Of a DNA stretch of 47,345 nt, positions 1 to 8,850 are shown piece by piece. The notes below the pieces were generated by a model. The model saw only the letters and a program-made list of their open reading frames with translations. It made no database searches and was not told where the DNA came from. The stretch spans positions 1 through 47,345 of the forward strand of contig JAAYML010000083.1 of NCBI GenBank assembly GCA_012521395.1, in the 5' to 3' direction. Numbering within the stretch: the stretch's first letter is position 1; each line of letters starts with the position of its first letter. This DNA comes from Candidatus Epulonipiscium sp. GTDB lineage: Bacteria > Bacillota > Clostridia > Lachnospirales > Defluviitaleaceae. The position numbers and the translations under genes were made by a program.

Positions 1-40
<40 letters not shown>

Positions 41-148
41 GTCTTTCCTCGCCAGTTACTGGCTATCCAGAACACTCAATCGGATTGATTGGGTTTGGTT
101 GTGCTGTTCAGTTTTCAAGGATCAAATGTCTGCTGTTTTTGCCGACGA
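41..148 (-). other. 16S rRNA leader (5' external spacer)
   Basis: This is the transcribed leader between the rRNA promoter and the 16S 5' end. Read leftward it contains GATCCTTGAAAACTGAACA, a sequence typical of Firmicutes rRNA leaders and spacers. It also has short dyads at 52-62 (CCAGTAACTGG) and near 79-91 that could join rRNA processing or antitermination structures. That role is inferred. Confidence 0.6.
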
Positions 149-182
149 ATTATATAATATCATCTTCATTTAAATTTGTCAA
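149..182 (-). promoter_or_regulatory. rRNA operon promoter
   Basis: On the minus strand an exact -35 box TTGACA (182-177) is followed after 17 bp by TATTAT (159-154), giving a start of transcription near 147. It lies directly upstream of the 16S leader and is the strongest sigma-A type promoter in this part of the window. Confidence 0.8.
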
Positions 183-330
183 CTAATATTAACATCCAAT
201 TAATTACATTTAAACCTGTTTTAACTATCGGGATAGAAACTTTTATTAAGCAAATTTTTCAGGAACCTTTTCATTAATTATTTCGACAATCTTTTTAAAA
301 TTACTAATTCTTTCTAACTATATTCTTTAA

Positions 331-368
331 TTATCATTCCTTATCCAAATACTTTTATGCTATAATAT
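331..368 (+). promoter_or_regulatory. Probable promoter of the 401-814 gene
   Basis: A perfect -10 box TATAAT (361-366) preceded by TGC makes an extended -10 element. The -35 match is poor (TTCCTT near 337-342). The remaining bases 183-330 are AT-rich and show no gene or clear structure. Confidence 0.5.
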
Positions 369-400
369 ATTAAAGGAAATCTTGTAAAAGGAGTGAACAT

Positions 401-814
401 ATGCCTGATTTAAGAAACGCTATTACAGATGAATTTCAATATACTGTAGAAAGCCTTTTATTTAGAAATAAAAGTATATTAGATCAAATGACTAAGTATC
501 AAGATTCATGTGCCAGGGTAAACCGTACGATTGCTAAATCTGCAACAAGCTGTGGCTGTATCAACATCAATGTTGAAAAACAAAAATATCCTGATGACGA
601 TTCAGAAATGTCTTTAGAGGAATTAAAATTGCTACTGGAAGATCATGTTAATGGAAAGCTGTGCGACCACTGCCGTGATTTAATTGAAAAAGAAATAGGG
701 AAAAATTTATTTTACCTTGCTTCTTTGTGTAATACTTTGGACTTGAACTTATATGATATTATTATTAAAGAACTGGACCGGGTAAAAATGCTGGGAAATT
801 TTAATTTAAGATAA
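401..814 (+). CDS. Conserved clostridial protein, MazG-like C-terminal segment
   Basis: This 137-residue soluble protein is preceded by a good ribosome-binding site (AAAGGAGTGAACAT then ATG). The N-terminal half contains an SxTSCGCI motif (residues 47-54). The C-terminal part reads LIEKEIGKNLFYLASLCN followed by a helical DLNLYDIIIKE segment, which looks like the EExxD-type helix of MazG nucleotide pyrophosphohydrolases, but with Asn where the metal-binding Asp would sit. Two more cysteines lie in KLCDHCRD. Activity as a pyrophosphohydrolase is therefore doubtful. It is one of only five rightward genes left of 43 kb. The family resemblance is from memory; no firm function is claimed. Confidence 0.75.
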   Translation: MPDLRNAITDEFQYTVESLLFRNKSILDQMTKYQDSCARVNRTIAKSATSCGCININVEKQKYPDDDSEMSLEELKLLLEDHVNGKLCDHCRDLIEKEIGKNLFYLASLCNTLDLNLYDIIIKELDRVKMLGNFNLR

Positions 815-844
815 TAAAGAACTAACCGGGGTTAGTTCTTTATT
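813..844. terminator. Bidirectional terminator
   Basis: A perfect 14-bp stem (AATAAAGAACTAAC / GTTAGTTCTTTATT) with a CGGG loop lies between the converging ends of the 401-814 gene and radA. It has A-rich and T-rich flanks suitable for both directions. Confidence 0.85.
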
Positions 845-2196
845 ATTATTTCTAATGCTTCATTAATATTTTCCACGCCATAAATCTGAATGCCATCTAA
901 TTTTTTCATGTTCTTCAGATTTGCTTTAGGTATAACACAACTTTTAAATCCCATTTTCGCACATTCTGCTACTCTTTTCTCTGCCATACTTACGCCTCTT
1001 ATTTCACCGGTTAGGCCTATTTCTCCAAACACGACCATTTGGGAATCGATAATTTTGTCCCGAAAACTTGAAGCAATTGCAGCTGCTATTCCTAAATCAA
1101 GAGCAGGTTCATTAATTTTAATCCCACCAGTTAAATTAACATAGCTGTCATAACTAATTAACTGCATACCTACTCTCTTTTCCAAAACAGCCATGAGCAT
1201 AACGACACGGTTATAGTCAATACCTGTTGCAGTTCTTCTGGGCATACCAAAATTAGTGAAGCTGACCAAAGCCTGAACTTCCACCAATAATGGTCTGGTC
1301 CCTTCCATACTGCAGGAAACCACTGAGCCTGGCGTATTTACAGGTCTGCCTGCAAGCATTAATTCAGAAGGATTCTCAACTTCAATAAGACCTTTATCCT
1401 GCATTTCAAAGACGCCTATTTCATTGGTAGATCCAAAACGGTTTTTAACAGCTCTTAAAATACGATAACTGGCATGTCTTTCTCCTTCAAAATATAAAAC
1501 GGTATCAACCATATGTTCCAAAACCTTCGGTCCGGCAATAGCACCTTCTTTTGTCACATGGCCAACAATGATAATAGATATATTATTTCCTTTTGATATT
1601 CGCATTAAGGAGGAAGTGGCTTCCCGAACTTGACTGACACTGCCGGGCGCTGAAGATATTTCTTCTTTATAAACCGTTTGAATCGAGTCAATGATAACGA
1701 TATCAGGGCTTTCTTTCATGATAATCCCTTCTATGGCATCAATATTTGTCTCAGATAGGATGAGTAAGTCATCAGCCCCTAATTCCAGCCTGTCTGCCCG
1801 CATTTTTATCTGTCTGATGGATTCTTCTCCGGAAACATATAAAATTTTGCATCCATTTTGACCAATATGACTGCTTATTTGTAAGAGCAAAGTAGACTTA
1901 CCAATCCCAGGATCTCCCCCTACTAAAATTAGAGAACCCTTAACGATTCCTCCTCCAAGAACCCTGTCCAGTTCTTTACTCCCTGTAAGTATTCTTTCCT
2001 CTTCATCTGTGCCAATATCTTTTAAAATAACGGGATAGCTGTGGGGTTCTTTGCCGGATAAGACAGAAGGTTTTCTGGAATCAGTAATTTCTTCAACAAA
2101 AGTACTCCAGCCATTACATGCCGGACATTTTCCTAACCATTTTGCAGATTCATATCCGCATTCCTGACATACAAAAATATTTTTTGTTTTCGCCAT
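832..2196 (-). CDS. radA: DNA repair protein RadA
   Basis: RadA (Sms) is a RecA-like ATPase that drives branch migration during recombinational repair in the cytoplasm. Counting from the long frame that begins at 2226, the N-terminal zinc finger (CQECGYESAKWLGKCPAC) comes first. Walker A (GGDPGIGKST) follows near residue 103, then the RadA-specific KNRFG motif, and a Lon-protease-like C-terminal domain. The frame opens at 2226, but a terminator hairpin occupies its first codons. The internal ATG at 2196 (MAKTKNIFVC) has an AAGGA site upstream and matches the usual RadA N-terminus, so I chose it. The length (454 aa) is normal for the family. Confidence 0.96.
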   Translation of the reverse strand: MAKTKNIFVCQECGYESAKWLGKCPACNGWSTFVEEITDSRKPSVLSGKEPHSYPVILKDIGTDEEERILTGSKELDRVLGGGIVKGSLILVGGDPGIGKSTLLLQISSHIGQNGCKILYVSGEESIRQIKMRADRLELGADDLLILSETNIDAIEGIIMKESPDIVIIDSIQTVYKEEISSAPGSVSQVREATSSLMRISKGNNISIIIVGHVTKEGAIAGPKVLEHMVDTVLYFEGERHASYRILRAVKNRFGSTNEIGVFEMQDKGLIEVENPSELMLAGRPVNTPGSVVSCSMEGTRPLLVEVQALVSFTNFGMPRRTATGIDYNRVVMLMAVLEKRVGMQLISYDSYVNLTGGIKINEPALDLGIAAAIASSFRDKIIDSQMVVFGEIGLTGEIRGVSMAEKRVAECAKMGFKSCVIPKANLKNMKKLDGIQIYGVENINEALEIIIKN

Positions 2197-2215
2197 ACTA
2201 TCTTCCTTTTTATTA

Positions 2216-2246
2216 TTAAAGCACATCTAAACCAGATGTGCTTTAA
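2216..2246. terminator. Terminator after the 2253-2663 gene
   Basis: A perfect 13-bp stem (TTAAAGCACATCT / AGATGTGCTTTAA, loop AAACC) lies between the 2253-2663 gene and radA. It overlaps the earliest possible radA codons, which supports the later radA start. Confidence 0.75.
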
Positions 2247-2252
2247 TGATTA

Positions 2253-2663
2253 TCATATTTTTTCAATCCTGACATTTTGCTTTCCTGTAGTAAAATCTAT
2301 GCTAAATGTCACTTTACCAGCTAAGCTTGCCTTGACTTTCCCCACCTGAACATTGTCCACGTATATTTTATATTCTTTTTCAGGCTCTAACTCCATAGTA
2401 ATCTGAGAAGTGTTTTCTCCTTCCACAGCAAAAGTAACTTGCTTTTCATTCATGGTAAAATTATGCACCGTTGTTCCGGGAACGGATTCATACAGGAGTA
2501 TTCCATTCTTTTCAAGCTTCGTGATTTTATTATATGTTTTGACTTTATACAGGTCCCCATCCACTTCAAAGTCAATGACTTTCTTTTTAGTGTCCATTAA
2601 ATAGTTTCCGAAACTTAAACTATTATCATCTTCCAATCGTATTAATTCTTCAACGACTGCCAC
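2253..2663 (-). CDS. Conserved clostridial protein of unknown function
   Basis: This 136-residue protein has no signal peptide, membrane segment or cysteine. It is rich in alternating beta-strand-like stretches, for example ITMELEPEKEYKIYVDNV in the C-terminal half, and appears to be a small all-beta protein. Related clostridial proteins have sometimes been labelled endosialidase in databases, but I see no catalytic residues to support that. The start is GTG behind a GGGGG ribosome-binding site. A TATAAT -10 box lies about 40 bp upstream, so it is probably transcribed on its own and ends at the 2216-2246 hairpin. Confidence 0.8.
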   Translation of the reverse strand: MAVVEELIRLEDDNSLSFGNYLMDTKKKVIDFEVDGDLYKVKTYNKITKLEKNGILLYESVPGTTVHNFTMNEKQVTFAVEGENTSQITMELEPEKEYKIYVDNVQVGKVKASLAGKVTFSIDFTTGKQNVRIEKI

Positions 2664-2771
2664 ATTGGTAACCCCCTAGACTATTTTTATAATTTTATTA
2701 TACTCTATTTCATTCATAAATTCCATTCTAAAATGGTTTTTTTAAAAACCTTGTCGTAATATCTGCTAAAG

Positions 2772-5216
2772 TCAGATTCTAATAAATTTTAATTGATTTT
2801 CTTCTAAATCAATTTTTATATGATCTCCTTCTTTAATTTTACCATCTAAAATTTCTTCAGCCATTTTGTCTTCTATTTTAGACTGAATTGCTCTTCTTAG
2901 AGGTCTTGCACCATAGGCCTGGTCAAAGCCTTCTTTTGCTAAATATTCTTTTGCACTTTCTGTAATCTCAATGCTAATACTCATATTTTGCTTAATGCGT
3001 TTTGCTAATTGTTCAACCATCACACTGACAATCTGCTTAATATGGTCCTGATTAAGTGGATGGAAGACAATCATTTCATCAATTCTGTTTAAAAATTCAG
3101 GTCTGAAAAGTTTTTTAACTTCGTCCATCACATTTTTCTTCATATCTTCATAATTTTTTGTTTCGTTTTCAACAGATGCAAAACCTAATTTTTTAGGCTC
3201 GATAATATTTCTTGCCCCGATATTGGAGGTCATAATGACAACAGTATTCTTAAAGTCTACTCTTCTTCCCTGAGAATCCGTAATATGTCCGTCGTCTAAA
3301 ACTTGAAGAAGAATATTAAAAACATCTGGATGAGCCTTTTCTACTTCATCAAATAGTATAACAGAATAGGGTTTTCTTCTGATTTTTTCACTTAATTGAC
3401 CTCCTTCATCATAGCCAACATATCCAGGAGGTGAACCAATAAGTTTAGAAACACTGTGTTTTTCCATATATTCAGACATATCTATTCTAACCATAGCATT
3501 TTCATCACCAAAAAGGGCTTCTGCTAAAGCCTTTGTCAGCTCAGTTTTCCCAACACCTGTTGGTCCCAGGAACAAGAAGGAACCAATGGGTCTTTTGGGA
3601 TCCTTTAAGCCTACCCTGCCTCTTCTTATGGCTTTTGCTACGGCACGTACAGCCTCTTCTTGTCCAATAACTCTTTTATGAAGTATTTCTTCTAAGTTTT
3701 TCAATCTTTCACTTTCTTCTTCGGCCAGCTTTTTAACCGGAATACCCGTCCAGCTTGAAACAATATCCGCAATTTCTTCTTCTGTTACCTCCTGCTTAGA
3801 TTTATCATAAGCATCTTTCCAGTCATTCTTTTCCTGTTCTAAAAGTTTCTTTATTTCATCTTGTTTCTTTTTAATTTCGCCAGCTTTTTCAAATTCCTCC
3901 GTCTTAATGGCAGCTTCTTTTTCTTTTTCCAATTCTTCTAATCTTGCTTCAAGTTCTTTTACATTAGGTGGTGCTGTATATAAACGCAGTCTAACCTTGG
4001 AAGCTGCTTCATCAATTAAGTCAATGGCTTTGTCTGGTAAAAACCTGTCGGTAATGTATCTGCTGGACAATTTTACCGAAGCAACAATAGCATCGTCAGT
4101 AATATGAACCTGGTGATGGGCTTCATATTTATCTCTTAAGCCCTTTAAGATTTCTATGGTTTCTTCTTCTGTAGGTTCTTCTACTTTAACAGGCTGGAAA
4201 CGTCGTTCAAGAGCAGCATCTTTTTCAATATATTTTCGGTATTCATCCAGGGTAGTTGCACCAATGACTTGAATTTCTCCTCTTGCTAAAGAAGGTTTAA
4301 GAATATTTGAAGCATCGATTGCCCCTTCTGCTGCACCTGCACCTATAATGGTATGAAGCTCGTCAATAAAAAGTATGACATTTCCGGCAGTACGGATTTC
4401 ATCTAAAGCTTTCTTTATCCTTTCTTCGAATTCTCCTCTATATTTGGAGCCCGCAATCATAGCAGATAAATCAAGAGATACGACCCTTTTATTTCTGATG
4501 ATTTCAGGCACATTTCCTTCTACAATTTTTTGTGCCAGTCCTTCTGCAATAGCTGTTTTACCAACACCTGGTTCTCCTACTAAACATGGATTATTTTTTG
4601 TTCTTCTGCTAAGAATCTGAATAACCCTTTCAATTTCTTTATCTCTTCCAATGATCGGATCAAATTTTTGTTCTGTAGCCATTGCGGTTAAATCACGGCT
4701 AAATTGATCCAAGGTAGGGGTGTCGCTGTGACCATTTTTAGCGCCTTTTTGATTAATGGGCATACCACCTTGTCCTTTATTATTTTCCCCTAACATCGCC
4801 ATGATGTCATCATAAATTTTTTGAGGATTAACCCCCATACTCATCAACAATTTCACAGCAATACAATCTTGTTCTCTTAGAAGCGCTAAAAGCAAATGTT
4901 CGGTTCCAATATAACCTGCACCCATTTTTAGTGCTTCCCTGAAGCTCATTTCTATAATCCTTTTAGCCCTTGGAGTAAAATCCTGGGGCTCTGCTATAGC
5001 TATATCCCCCATGCCAATAACAGCTTTTAATTTATCAACAATCGCCTCTTCGGATACACCTTGATTTTTTAATGCTCTGGCAGCAACACTGTCATCTGTT
5101 CGAAGCAATCCTATGAGTATATGCTCCGTACCTACATAGCCATGTCCTAATTCTGCTGCAGCTTGTTGAGAAGCTTGAAGCGCTTCCTGAGCACGTCGTG
5201 TAAATTTCCCCATCAT
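2772..5216 (-). CDS. clpC: ATP-dependent Clp protease ATPase subunit ClpC
   Basis: ClpC is the Hsp100 unfoldase that feeds substrates, including arginine-phosphorylated proteins, to ClpP. Domains in order: two Clp-N repeats (about residues 1-145); AAA module 1 with Walker A GEPGVGKT near 217; a UVR motif in the coiled middle domain (about 425-460); AAA module 2 with GPTGVGKTE near 550; and the C-terminal D2-small domain. The length of 814 aa is normal. The start has AGGAGG eight bases upstream; a second ATG follows immediately. It is the last gene of mcsA-mcsB-clpC. No strong terminator is visible downstream, only a weak AT hairpin near 2725-2755. Confidence 0.97.
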   Translation of the reverse strand: MMGKFTRRAQEALQASQQAAAELGHGYVGTEHILIGLLRTDDSVAARALKNQGVSEEAIVDKLKAVIGMGDIAIAEPQDFTPRAKRIIEMSFREALKMGAGYIGTEHLLLALLREQDCIAVKLLMSMGVNPQKIYDDIMAMLGENNKGQGGMPINQKGAKNGHSDTPTLDQFSRDLTAMATEQKFDPIIGRDKEIERVIQILSRRTKNNPCLVGEPGVGKTAIAEGLAQKIVEGNVPEIIRNKRVVSLDLSAMIAGSKYRGEFEERIKKALDEIRTAGNVILFIDELHTIIGAGAAEGAIDASNILKPSLARGEIQVIGATTLDEYRKYIEKDAALERRFQPVKVEEPTEEETIEILKGLRDKYEAHHQVHITDDAIVASVKLSSRYITDRFLPDKAIDLIDEAASKVRLRLYTAPPNVKELEARLEELEKEKEAAIKTEEFEKAGEIKKKQDEIKKLLEQEKNDWKDAYDKSKQEVTEEEIADIVSSWTGIPVKKLAEEESERLKNLEEILHKRVIGQEEAVRAVAKAIRRGRVGLKDPKRPIGSFLFLGPTGVGKTELTKALAEALFGDENAMVRIDMSEYMEKHSVSKLIGSPPGYVGYDEGGQLSEKIRRKPYSVILFDEVEKAHPDVFNILLQVLDDGHITDSQGRRVDFKNTVVIMTSNIGARNIIEPKKLGFASVENETKNYEDMKKNVMDEVKKLFRPEFLNRIDEMIVFHPLNQDHIKQIVSVMVEQLAKRIKQNMSISIEITESAKEYLAKEGFDQAYGARPLRRAIQSKIEDKMAEEILDGKIKEGDHIKIDLEENQLKFIRI

Positions 5217-5245
5217 CGTAGATTCCTCCTTTTCTTCTAATGTGA

Positions 5246-6268
5246 TTAAAACTGCTGTCTAATAAATGAAGCACGTTCTATATCGATTTCCTGACCAGTT
5301 AAACTGATACCCATCTTTTTTTGTAAATTTGCTGGTTGAATATGCATAACCAAACTATAAAGATTCATTTTTGGTTTTGGCTCGTCTAATATACCCATTT
5401 CATAGCCAATTTTCACATCCGATAAATAGGTCATGGCTTCTTTTGTTGATAAAACTTTTGCATATTTAACAATGCCGTATGATCTATAAATTTTATCCAA
5501 GAATTCCATTTTTCTGTCTTTTATAATGTTTTCTCTGATATTTTTTTCCTGTTCTACGATCTGCATCGTCACTGTATTTAAGTTTTCAATGATTTCTTTT
5601 TCAGACTGTCCTAAAGTAATTTGATTTGAAATTTGATAGTAACTTCCTTCCGCCTTTGTTCCTTCACCGTATAAACCTCTTACGGCAAAACCCAATTTGC
5701 CGATGGCCTGAATGATATTCTGAAGCTGACCAGACCATTCCAAAGCAGGAAGGTGAAGCATATAGGATGCCCTCATACCTGTTCCTACATTAGTCGGACA
5801 GGAAGTTAAGTAACCTAATGTTTCATCAAACGCATATTCTATCGATTCTTCCAGAACATCATCAATTTTATCTGCTAAATCCCAGGCTTTATCCAAATTC
5901 ATTCCTGCTGCCATGGATTGTATCCTGAGATGGTCTTCTTCATTAACCATAATACTTATGGATTCATCTCTTTTTAGCAAAACACCACACGGAGCGTTTT
6001 TTCTTACCAGTTCAGGACTTATTATATGACTTTCCATCATAGCCCTTTTATTAACAGGACTGTTGTTATAAACAGAAATATATTCAAATTCTTTAGATAA
6101 AATCGTATTCCCTTCTAACAACACTTTTTTAGTTTCTTCAATCAATTTTTCTGCTTGAGGCAGAGACAATTTTACAGCAAAAGGATATTTTTTGTAGTTT
6201 CTTGCCAATCGGATCCTGCAAGAAACCACGATATCAGAATCTAAACTATCCTCATACCATTTTCTCAT
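5246..6268 (-). CDS. mcsB: Protein arginine kinase McsB
   Basis: McsB phosphorylates arginines on misfolded proteins, marking them for ClpC-ClpP. It belongs to the phosphagen (guanido) kinase family. Visible family segments are [10 protein letters not shown] at the N-terminus and [18 protein letters not shown] around residue 158, which carries the catalytic cysteine. Length is 340 aa, close to the usual ~350. Its start overlaps the mcsA stop by four bases (ATGA), so translation is probably coupled. ClpC follows 29 bases later. Confidence 0.96.
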   Translation of the reverse strand: MRKWYEDSLDSDIVVSCRIRLARNYKKYPFAVKLSLPQAEKLIEETKKVLLEGNTILSKEFEYISVYNNSPVNKRAMMESHIISPELVRKNAPCGVLLKRDESISIMVNEEDHLRIQSMAAGMNLDKAWDLADKIDDVLEESIEYAFDETLGYLTSCPTNVGTGMRASYMLHLPALEWSGQLQNIIQAIGKLGFAVRGLYGEGTKAEGSYYQISNQITLGQSEKEIIENLNTVTMQIVEQEKNIRENIIKDRKMEFLDKIYRSYGIVKYAKVLSTKEAMTYLSDVKIGYEMGILDEPKPKMNLYSLVMHIQPANLQKKMGISLTGQEIDIERASFIRQQF

Positions 6269-6783
6269 TGTTCTCCCCCCTGTTCCATGCTGCGGATTTT
6301 GTCCCGTAATTGGGCTGCCCTTTCAAATTCCTCCAGTCTGATGGCTTCTTTCAATTCTTTCTTAAGCATTTCAAGTTCTCTTTTTATTTTCAATTCGCCT
6401 GCCGCACTACTTGGCAACTTTCCAACATGTTCATTGTTGCCATGGACGTTTTTTATAATAGGCATCAGACGGCTGCTAAAAGCTGTATAACACTGTGCGC
6501 AGCCAAAACGACCTATCTTAGAAAATTCATCATAAGTCATCTTACAGGAAGGACATTGTAAAGTCGTACCCTGACTGCTATATTCTTTCGAGGGGGCCTT
6601 ACCCATTAAAGGCATATCTAAAAAACCCGTTAAAAAATCCTGAAAAGAAATCGGGGTATCAAAATGTATGGACTCAGTTTCTTTAGCACACTGTTCACAT
6701 AAATAAAGTTCAACTTTTTCATTATTATTGATTTGTATCACATGCACATTAGCTATATTTTTTTTACAACGTTCACATAACAT
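6265..6783 (-). CDS. mcsA: McsB activator McsA, zinc-binding UVR protein
   Basis: McsA activates the McsB kinase. Four zinc-binding pairs are visible: CERC and CEQC in the first 35 residues, then CPSC and CAQC around residues 77-99. A coiled UVR domain (LKEAIRLEEFERAAQLRDKIR) ends the protein at 172 aa. It is the first gene of the operon. The usual upstream partner ctsR is absent; the preceding gene is an unrelated zinc-ribbon protein separated by a terminator. A TATACT -10 box lies about 40 bases upstream, but I found no convincing -35 and no CtsR heptad repeat. Confidence 0.95.
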   Translation of the reverse strand: MLCERCKKNIANVHVIQINNNEKVELYLCEQCAKETESIHFDTPISFQDFLTGFLDMPLMGKAPSKEYSSQGTTLQCPSCKMTYDEFSKIGRFGCAQCYTAFSSRLMPIIKNVHGNNEHVGKLPSSAAGELKIKRELEMLKKELKEAIRLEEFERAAQLRDKIRSMEQGGEQ

Positions 6784-6879
6784 AATATCCCCCTTTTCTA
6801 TATGGAATCTTTATCTAGTATAGCATGTACTGTTGAGTCATAATCTTATTCATCAAACATTATATGCATTGAATAATTT

Positions 6880-6910
6880 TTTAGTAAAAAACAAGACCGT
6901 AAAAGGTCCT
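6880..6910 (-). terminator. Terminator after the zinc-ribbon pair
   Basis: A short stem (GGTCCT pairing with AAGACC, one G-U pair, 6-base loop) is followed on the minus strand by GTTTTTTA. It separates the 6920-7417 gene from mcsA. Confidence 0.6.
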
Positions 6911-6919
6911 TTAAATTAA

Positions 6920-7417
6920 TTATACTCCATTCAATACTTGTCCACAAGCAATGCACTTTTTTGATTCTGGATGATTACCCGTTTGACAATTGGGGCAAAA
7001 CTTGAGTAATAAAAAACCATCTTCTCCTAATTCAGGCTTCAGTGCCTCTGCATCTAAATGTTCATTCTCCACAGGCTCTTCCTTTAAATTCTCCAAATTA
7101 TCCAAAAAGCTGTCTTTGGTTTCTTCATTTTCTATCTCTTCTATGGGTCTATTTAATTTATTTTTTAGCTGTTCTATTAATTGAATTTGTTCTTTAATCT
7201 GACTACAAAGGCTATTACTTTCACTTGCCGGGTGCATTCTTCCACTATGTATGTCAAAGGATATCTTCCCAAGTGCCTCATATAATCTACTTAGTTTTTT
7301 TGATTCGTCATATAATTGCTTTTTTAATTTTATGTTATCTAAACTGTCTTTGGTTTTTTTCCCTATATAAAGGGTGGCTGTTTCCATATCTTTTAAGATT
7401 TTTTTTAAGTTCCTCAT
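6920..7417 (-). CDS. Coiled-coil protein with C-terminal zinc ribbon
   Basis: The protein is about 165 aa. The first two thirds are charged and helical, likely coiled coil, with an acidic linker. It ends in one zinc ribbon (CPNC...CIAC). The open frame starts at 7459, but the ATG at 7417 has an AAAGGAG site seven bases upstream and avoids overlap with the upstream gene, so I chose it. It resembles its neighbour at 7429-7935 in order: an N-terminal helix after a basic amphipathic segment, a Gly-Lys turn, a coiled coil, then a ribbon. It was probably duplicated and is co-transcribed. The function is unknown. Confidence 0.7.
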   Translation of the reverse strand: MRNLKKILKDMETATLYIGKKTKDSLDNIKLKKQLYDESKKLSRLYEALGKISFDIHSGRMHPASESNSLCSQIKEQIQLIEQLKNKLNRPIEEIENEETKDSFLDNLENLKEEPVENEHLDAEALKPELGEDGFLLLKFCPNCQTGNHPESKKCIACGQVLNGV

Positions 7418-7428
7418 AGTTTTCTCCT

Positions 7429-7935
7429 TTACACTAAAGTTCTGCCACATGATAAACAAAACTTATCATCTTTTTGATTTTCTGCCTTACAATTCGGACA
7501 AACTTTTATGTCAAGCTGAGGTGACCTGTTTTCCTCTTCTTTAATCGTCTCTTTAGTGTTTTTCTCCTCTTTTACTGTATCATCCATAGGAGAACCACAT
7601 TTAGGACAAAATTTTGCTTTACTTTCAACTTCTTTTCCACAATGAATACAAACCCTGACCTTCTTTAATTCTTCCATTTTCTTTTGCAATGCTTCTATTT
7701 TTTCTTCAACTTCTTTGATTTCTAAATACTTTTCATCAAAGAATTTACCTAACGAACCTCCGTATTGGTAAATCTCATGAACCTTTTTCCCTATATCATA
7801 GTAAATCTTTTTTAAATTATCTTGTTCTCTCCCCAAATCTACATTAATTTTAGTCGTTTGATACAGCTCTCCTGTACCATCCTTTACAGTCTTTAATGCT
7901 TTGGCCAGTTTCATTCTCCAATCATCCATAGGCAT
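7429..7935 (-). CDS. Coiled-coil protein with two zinc ribbons
   Basis: The protein is about 168 aa. A helical N-terminal half (KKIYYDIGKKVHEIY, then a long Glu/Lys coiled coil to about residue 95) is followed by two zinc ribbons: CIHC...CPKC around 100-120 and CPNC...CLSC near the end, joined by a Lys/Glu-rich linker. No membrane segment is seen. I chose the ATG at 7935 (AGAAGGTGA five bases upstream) over the GTG at 7944. It sits 11 bases upstream of the related one-ribbon gene. Zinc-ribbon proteins of this type are common in Clostridia without assigned function. Confidence 0.7.
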   Translation of the reverse strand: MPMDDWRMKLAKALKTVKDGTGELYQTTKINVDLGREQDNLKKIYYDIGKKVHEIYQYGGSLGKFFDEKYLEIKEVEEKIEALQKKMEELKKVRVCIHCGKEVESKAKFCPKCGSPMDDTVKEEKNTKETIKEEENRSPQLDIKVCPNCKAENQKDDKFCLSCGRTLV

Positions 7936-8140
7936 ATTTTTCACCTTCTTAATTATAATATAAAAATATGTATAAATAATGAATTAATTATTACTAATTT
8001 TATTAATTTCATTCTAGCATATTGTTAATTGTTGGTAAATAGTTCATATTTAATTCTATTATCAATTAATATTTATTATTAATTATATAATATTATATCA
8101 TAATAATCAAATATTTCGAATCAAAATTAAAAATATAAAT
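7936..8140. other. AT-rich intergenic stretch
   Basis: About 205 bases of very AT-rich sequence between the zinc-ribbon gene and the terminator of the CotF-like gene. I see no open frame, RNA motif or clear promoter here. Confidence 0.5.
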
Positions 8141-8173
8141 AAAAACCATATTACATTATGTAATACGGTTTTT
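8141..8173 (-). terminator. Terminator of the CotF-like gene
   Basis: A 15-bp stem with one mismatch (AAAAACCATATTACA / TGTAATACGGTTTTT, loop TTA) lies directly after the stop of the 8190-8702 gene and is followed by a T-rich run on the minus strand. Confidence 0.8.
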
Positions 8174-8189
8174 ATTTAAAAAAGTCTAT

Positions 8190-8702
8190 TTATTGTGGCG
8201 TATACATTCCATGCTGATACATATAATCAAAAATTCCTTGTCCATGTTCTTGCTCTTCTTTTTGAATATGATTTAATATTTGACGGATATTGGGGCATTG
8301 AAATTCAAAAATAGCCGTATCATATGTCCCTGAAACATATTTTTCTGTCATCAGCATATGTTGACATAGAAGTGCATCTTCCTGATTATAATTTTGTCCC
8401 TGACTGGCAGACTGATTATTGTTTTGTCCCATAGACATACCCTGACTGTTTTGATTTCCTTGCTGTCCCTGAGATGAAGACATCTGAGGCATTTGTCCAT
8501 TAAGTAGCTGATTAATGGTATTTAAATGTTCCTGCTCTTTTGCAGCATAATCATTGAATAGCTGTTTTAATTGAGGATCTTTTGCCCGACTGGCATAATC
8601 CCTGTACTGTTTAATGCATACTTCTTCATGGCTTTTTTGATCTTCTAAAAGCATTCTTTCTTTTTGTGTTAATTGAACTTTTTGTGCAAATTGAACCGTC
8701 AA
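8190..8702 (-). CDS. CotF-like spore coat protein
   Basis: The protein has 170 aa. Two ferritin-like helical segments (about residues 10-66 and 108-165) flank a low-complexity Gln/Asn/Ser/Met-rich linker. Motifs such as KEQEHLNTINQLL and KEEQEHGQGIFDYMYQHGMY are typical of the spore coat CotF family, whose members coat the endospore. There is no signal peptide. The start is TTG preceded by GGGAGG at eight bases; no in-frame ATG fits better. The gene is monocistronic with its own terminator. Its presence supports a spore-forming host. Coat location is inferred from family knowledge. Confidence 0.85.
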   Translation of the reverse strand: MTVQFAQKVQLTQKERMLLEDQKSHEEVCIKQYRDYASRAKDPQLKQLFNDYAAKEQEHLNTINQLLNGQMPQMSSSQGQQGNQNSQGMSMGQNNNQSASQGQNYNQEDALLCQHMLMTEKYVSGTYDTAIFEFQCPNIRQILNHIQKEEQEHGQGIFDYMYQHGMYTPQ

Positions 8703-8812
8703 ATTAAACGCCTCCCGTTTTATTTTTTGCCCTTTTTATTATTTCCATAAAAAGATTAAATATGTAAGCTAAATTAAAATCTCCTCTTCAATCACGAATA
8801 CATCCCCTTGAT

Positions 8813-8833
8813 GAATATATATATTATATATTC
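8813..8833. promoter_or_regulatory. AT palindrome upstream of the lipoprotein gene
   Basis: Nine-base arms GAATATATA / TATATATTC with a 3-base spacer end 18 bases before the ATG of the 8851 gene. This could be an operator or part of the promoter, but its composition is simple enough to be chance. Confidence 0.3.
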
Positions 8834-8850
8834 AAAAAGGGGGAAATTAT

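Noticed and set aside
2725-2755. Hairpin downstream of clpC as a terminator
   Set aside because: The stems are short and consist almost only of A-T pairs, so I could not support it as a terminator.
5092-5274. 60-aa open frame across the clpC start and mcsB end
   Set aside because: It overlaps two certain genes in another frame, and its sequence is a shifted reading of the clpC N-terminus.
6784-6879. CtsR or CIRCE operator upstream of mcsA
   Set aside because: No GGTCAAA-type heptad repeat and no CIRCE inverted repeat is present.
8813-8833. AT palindrome before the lipoprotein gene as a strong finding
   Set aside because: Alternating AT sequence easily forms such symmetry; kept only as a low-confidence feature.
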